A stretch of 64,000 bases of DNA from Pedobacter sp. Hv1 (lineage in GTDB: Bacteria > Bacteroidota > Bacteroidia > Sphingobacteriales > Sphingobacteriaceae), in NCBI RefSeq assembly GCF_001412215.1, contig NZ_LLWP01000008.1, forward strand, positions 62,001 through 126,000. Direction: 5' to 3'. Within the stretch, counting starts at the first letter, position 1. Every line of letters begins with the position of its first letter. This document shows, one piece after another, positions 61,277 to 64,000 of this stretch. The translations under genes and the position numbers were made by a program. Below the pieces are notes generated by a model. That model saw only the letters and a program-made list of their open reading frames with translations, did no database searches and was not told the origin of the DNA.

Positions 61277-62779
61277 TCATCCGTCTATATTGATCCTTTT
61301 TAAAATCTCTTTCCCATTATCGCTATTGGTGGTAAAAAGGTCTATGTATTGTACTTTCGGAAACCAGAACGAACCCCCGTTTATTTTTACAAAAACTCTT
61401 TTTAGCAATAGATTTTTACCCTCTTCTCTAATGTACATGCGGTATTGCTGGTCGGTTTCTGATTTTAACAAGTACATGGGCATTTTTTGGTACGCTGCCA
61501 ATCTAATCTCGTACACATCGTTGCCCAAGGCCTTGCATTTTACCCCATAGGCAAATTTCTTTTCAATACCCGTTAGGGCTTTGGTCTTGCCATTTTCTTC
61601 GTACCTAATCCACGATCCTTTAATGGGCAATTGGCTGTCGATCATGCCATCGCTTTTATAGTTCAGCTCGTAAATTACCGTATTGGCATCTGGTGTGCGT
61701 TGCAAAAAGAAAAGCAGGTCTTTCCCTTTGGGCGTTGGCAAATTTGGGGCAGTTTGTTCTTGTGCGGCTAACATTTGGCTCAGCAATAAAATAATGCCAA
61801 TAACTGCTATTTTAACCATTAATTTATAGGTCACTTTAGGCTTCGCTTCTTTTTGAACCTTATTCAGTTTGTGCCGATATATTTTGGCAGGGCTGGCAAA
61901 AATAAAGAACAGCATTTCTTTTACCCCATCACTCTGTTTCACATCGTGCAGCATATCTCTATACTCGTGAAAATTCAATACAAACGGGTTGGTTTTGTTT
62001 GCTACTGGCGTGGTTAATCCGTAAATAGGTTGCTCTTCTTCATATTGGAACGAGCCAAAAACATGGTCCCAGATCATAAAGGTAGCACCAAAGTTTTTGT
62101 CCAGGTATTTCTCTTGGCTGCCATGGTGTACCCGATGGTTTGATGGTGTACCGAAATACTTTTCTATAAAGGGGTGCAGTTTGTCAATGGCTTCGGTATG
62201 TACCCAAAACTGGTATAAAGTACTGAGCTGGCTGGCAATTAAAAACACCACCGGATGAAAACCCATTAAAGCTACAGGAATAAAAAATACCGTTTTAAAA
62301 TGCTGTACCCAACTTTGTCTAAAAGCTACCGTTAAGTTGTAATGCTCTGCCGAATGGTGTACTACATGTGTTGCCCAAAAAAAGCGGTTGTAATGAGAAA
62401 TACGGTGCGACCAATAGCTACAAAAATCGTAACAGATAAAACATACAATTAACGTGTACCAATTCAGTTCCATGCGCCAAGGCAGTTGGTTGTAAATCCA
62501 AATGGCCCCACATACCAAGGCTGTTTTTAGCAATAGGTTAACCGTTAAATTACCCAAGCCAATTAACAAAGAGCCAAATGTTTCTTTACGTTCGTAGCTT
62601 TTGTGCGTACCATAGTGCGAAACCACAAACTCTATAATAGTTAACAGAAACACCACCGGCAAGGTATAGGCCACTAAGTTAGGTGCATCTTTTTGCAATT
62701 GATATACGGTGCTTAAGGCAATTTCTTTAGCTCCAAATAGTGAGCTAAAAGATTGCCAGTAGGTTTCAAAACTCTGCAT
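61277..62779 (-). CDS. Sterol-desaturase-family hydroxylase fused to a DUF4833-like domain
   Basis: A 500-residue protein. Residues 1-310 are a membrane di-iron hydroxylase of the fatty-acid hydroxylase family, with histidine motifs HRISH (125-129), HVVHH (138-142) and NHRVHH (214-219) and about five transmembrane helices. From Met321 a signal-like helix (MVKIAVIGIILLLSQMLAAQ) leads into a 150-residue beta domain with LLFFLQRTPDANTVIYELNY and FAYGVKC that I take as DUF4833. Canonical desaturases end before this. ATG at 61819 could start the second part alone. The upstream GIN gene ends ten bases before this start. Confidence 0.82.
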   Translation of the reverse strand: MQSFETYWQSFSSLFGAKEIALSTVYQLQKDAPNLVAYTLPVVFLLTIIEFVVSHYGTHKSYERKETFGSLLIGLGNLTVNLLLKTALVCGAIWIYNQLPWRMELNWYTLIVCFICYDFCSYWSHRISHYNRFFWATHVVHHSAEHYNLTVAFRQSWVQHFKTVFFIPVALMGFHPVVFLIASQLSTLYQFWVHTEAIDKLHPFIEKYFGTPSNHRVHHGSQEKYLDKNFGATFMIWDHVFGSFQYEEEQPIYGLTTPVANKTNPFVLNFHEYRDMLHDVKQSDGVKEMLFFIFASPAKIYRHKLNKVQKEAKPKVTYKLMVKIAVIGIILLLSQMLAAQEQTAPNLPTPKGKDLLFFLQRTPDANTVIYELNYKSDGMIDSQLPIKGSWIRYEENGKTKALTGIEKKFAYGVKCKALGNDVYEIRLAAYQKMPMYLLKSETDQQYRMYIREEGKNLLLKRVFVKINGGSFWFPKVQYIDLFTTNSDNGKEILKRINIDG

Positions 62780-62789
62780 AGCTGTAGCT

Positions 62790-63440
62790 TTAAAATTTAA
62801 TTAACTTACCAGAGCCACTGATGTTAGATTGTACCACAGGGTTGCCTGTATAATACACCTTACCACTACCACTAATTGATGCCTTTAACCGCTCTGTTAC
62901 TTTAACCCTAACATCGCCAGAGCCAGAAATGCTGGCATCTGCAAATCGGCTGCTCAATCTTTCCAAGTCAACCTCACCAGAGCCAGAAACTGTTACATCA
63001 ATTTCATCGGCTGTCATTGCGTCTGCTACCTTAACTTCGCCAGATCCGCTAATGTCAACATTAAAGAAAGCTAACAAAGGGAAATTTCCTTTTACATCTA
63101 CCTCACTGCTTCCACTTAAATTAATACTTTTAATTACTGGCAGGGTTACGTAAATCTCTAGGTCGTCTCGCCAAACGCTAGCATTTTTGTAGCTCAGTTC
63201 TAGTCTACTGCCCACTACTTCGGTTTTAAAATAAGGGATCAAATTGCTCGATCCTTTCAGTTCTACTTTACATTCGTTTCCATAACTGATATGGATGGCA
63301 TTAGACCCGCTACTGCGAACCCCTGTAAATGTGCCTGGGTTTCTTGTTTCTGTTTTCATATCTCCGTTTGCTGTTAACCTGTCTTTTTTACAGGATATAA
63401 AAAGGAGAAAAATGGTTGCAACTGTAATTAGGCCTTTCAT
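62790..63440 (-). CDS. GIN-domain (DUF2807) lipoprotein
   Basis: A 216-residue lipoprotein (lipobox FISC, Cys at 17, then KKD). The rest is a right-handed beta-helix of the GIN type with the head-domain pattern GTFTGVRSSGSNAIHISYGNECKVELKGSSNLIPYF and repeating SGSG units (ISGSGEVKV, VSGSGEVDL, ISGSGDVRV, ISGSGKVYY). It probably lies on the outer membrane. The gene is ten bases before the desaturase fusion on the same strand and so may share its mRNA. Function is unknown. Confidence 0.88.
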   Translation of the reverse strand: MKGLITVATIFLLFISCKKDRLTANGDMKTETRNPGTFTGVRSSGSNAIHISYGNECKVELKGSSNLIPYFKTEVVGSRLELSYKNASVWRDDLEIYVTLPVIKSINLSGSSEVDVKGNFPLLAFFNVDISGSGEVKVADAMTADEIDVTVSGSGEVDLERLSSRFADASISGSGDVRVKVTERLKASISGSGKVYYTGNPVVQSNISGSGKLIKF

Positions 63441-63567
63441 GTGTGTGTGTGTATTTTAAGGTTAATTAATAGAGTTAGAATTGGATATTTATTGCATTTA
63501 GTGCTTGCAAACGCATATTATTAGCGCAATTAAGCACGCTTGTTAATTAATGTTAATTTGGCCTAGG

Positions 63568-64000
63568 CTAGAAAATAAAGTGCAGCCCGCCACTATACCC
63601 TATAGATAGAGTCTGTTGGCGGCTAGACCATTTGCTCTGCCATGTTTTAAGGTTTTTATGGTTGGCTATTAAGGCTAAACCCTCGGTACTATTGGTACTG
63701 GTATAGTTAAAGCTTGGGCCCGCAAACAGTTCTAAATGTTTAAATAATTTAAGGGCAGGAAATACCTTGAAAGAACTTCTAAAGTACTCGCCAGATTCAA
63801 AGCTCTCTAAACTGCTTGTGGTCAACTCTGCATTGATCCTAAACATGCTCGACTGTAAAATATGCGCACCCAAGCCAGCCTCAAAGGCATAAACCTCGTC
63901 TTTGTTTTTAAAGTTGTAGCCCACACCCAAAATACCGTACAATACTTTTCCGCCCGACCTAAAGGTTAACATGGTGGTCTGGTTCTCGTCCATACTAAGG
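63568..64000 (-). CDS. Partial beta-barrel-like protein, C-terminus similar to the STN-repeat protein
   Basis: The frame is open to the window edge, so the N-terminus is missing; ATG at 63993 is probably internal. The visible 140-odd residues (YGILGVGYNFKNKDEVYAFEAGLG, FRINAELTTSSLESF, HLELFAGPSFNYTS, LSIGYSGGLHFIF) alternate in amphipathic strands and end on Phe like an outer-membrane barrel. The order AELTT, a short gap, LKxFxxLxxFxGPSxxY and a closing GGLHFIF matches the last 100 residues of the STN-repeat protein (AAELTT, LHIKIFNGLSIFGGPSYSIY, WNAGITIF). It may be its paralogue. Confidence 0.65.
   Translation of the reverse strand, partial: LSMDENQTTMLTFRSGGKVLYGILGVGYNFKNKDEVYAFEAGLGAHILQSSMFRINAELTTSSLESFESGEYFRSSFKVFPALKLFKHLELFAGPSFNYTSTNSTEGLALIANHKNLKTWQSKWSSRQQTLSIGYSGGLHFIF

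Noticed and set aside
1..64000. tRNA, rRNA, insertion sequences, prophage or CRISPR loci
   Set aside because: No cloverleaf, rRNA core sequence, transposase, integrase, phage structural gene or regular repeat-spacer array was recognised on either strand; a covariance-model search would be needed to exclude small RNAs.

Overview
The window is chromosomal DNA from a member of the Bacteroidota, most likely Sphingobacteriaceae (a Pedobacter-like organism). The signs are AT-rich sequence, several candidate promoters with the TAnnTTTG -7 box, bacillithiol synthase BshA, OstA-like and SurA-type envelope proteins, GIN-domain and DUF6660 proteins, a sigma/FecR/STN cell-surface signalling cassette, and an RluB enzyme with a long disordered basic arm. 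No plasmid, prophage, CRISPR array, rRNA or tRNA gene was seen.

Region by region. 1-9.8 kb: the start of a flavin-reductase-like gene at the edge, a lytic transglycosylase, a pseudouridine synthase, a lactonase, bshA, an esterase, a pair of related exported coiled-coil proteins and tilS. 9.9-18 kb: envelope biogenesis and housekeeping (OstA-like protein, dITP/XTP pyrophosphatase, a SurA-type chaperone operon with a MoxR ATPase, a glycerophosphodiesterase). 18-26.2 kb: NTF2-like protein, M28 peptidase, cysS, a rhomboid/rhomboid/phosphodiesterase operon and mutL. 26.4-40.9 kb: amidohydrolase, a GH3-C-like/beta-lactamase lipoprotein, a Gly-Gly-leader six-cysteine peptide, PhnA-like protein, 2OG-Fe(II) oxygenase, MsrA, AccA, S10 peptidase, a phosphodiesterase/alpha-amylase operon and a fatty-acid desaturase. 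41-44.1 kb: a soluble multi-PAS histidine kinase with its response regulator, followed by about 600 bp of non-coding composite repeats.

44.7-57.8 kb is more accessory in character. A FabF-type ketosynthase is co-transcribed with a short-chain dehydrogenase and a DUF2798 membrane protein behind a TetR regulator, and matching operator palindromes lie at both promoters. Next come a CusB/CusA-type metal efflux system in which the pump is fused to its TolC-like partner, a Cys-rich DUF6660 protein, a small LGG-containing peptide, an HxlR/SDR divergent pair with an inverted repeat between them, a cluster of palindromic dispersed repeats with a gene-end remnant, and a TetR/74-aa protein/MFS operon.

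57.9-64 kb holds the most unusual system. An ECF sigma factor and a FecR anti-sigma factor are tightly coupled to a protein that carries the STN signalling domain but has no TonB-dependent receptor barrel; instead it has ten or so 16-residue NGxQIAGLxN repeats and a beta-rich C-terminus. A sterol-desaturase/DUF4833 fusion, a GIN-domain lipoprotein and a second protein with a similar C-terminus (cut by the window edge) lie upstream on the same strand. This looks like a variant of cell-surface signalling that has swapped nutrient import for a surface repeat protein.
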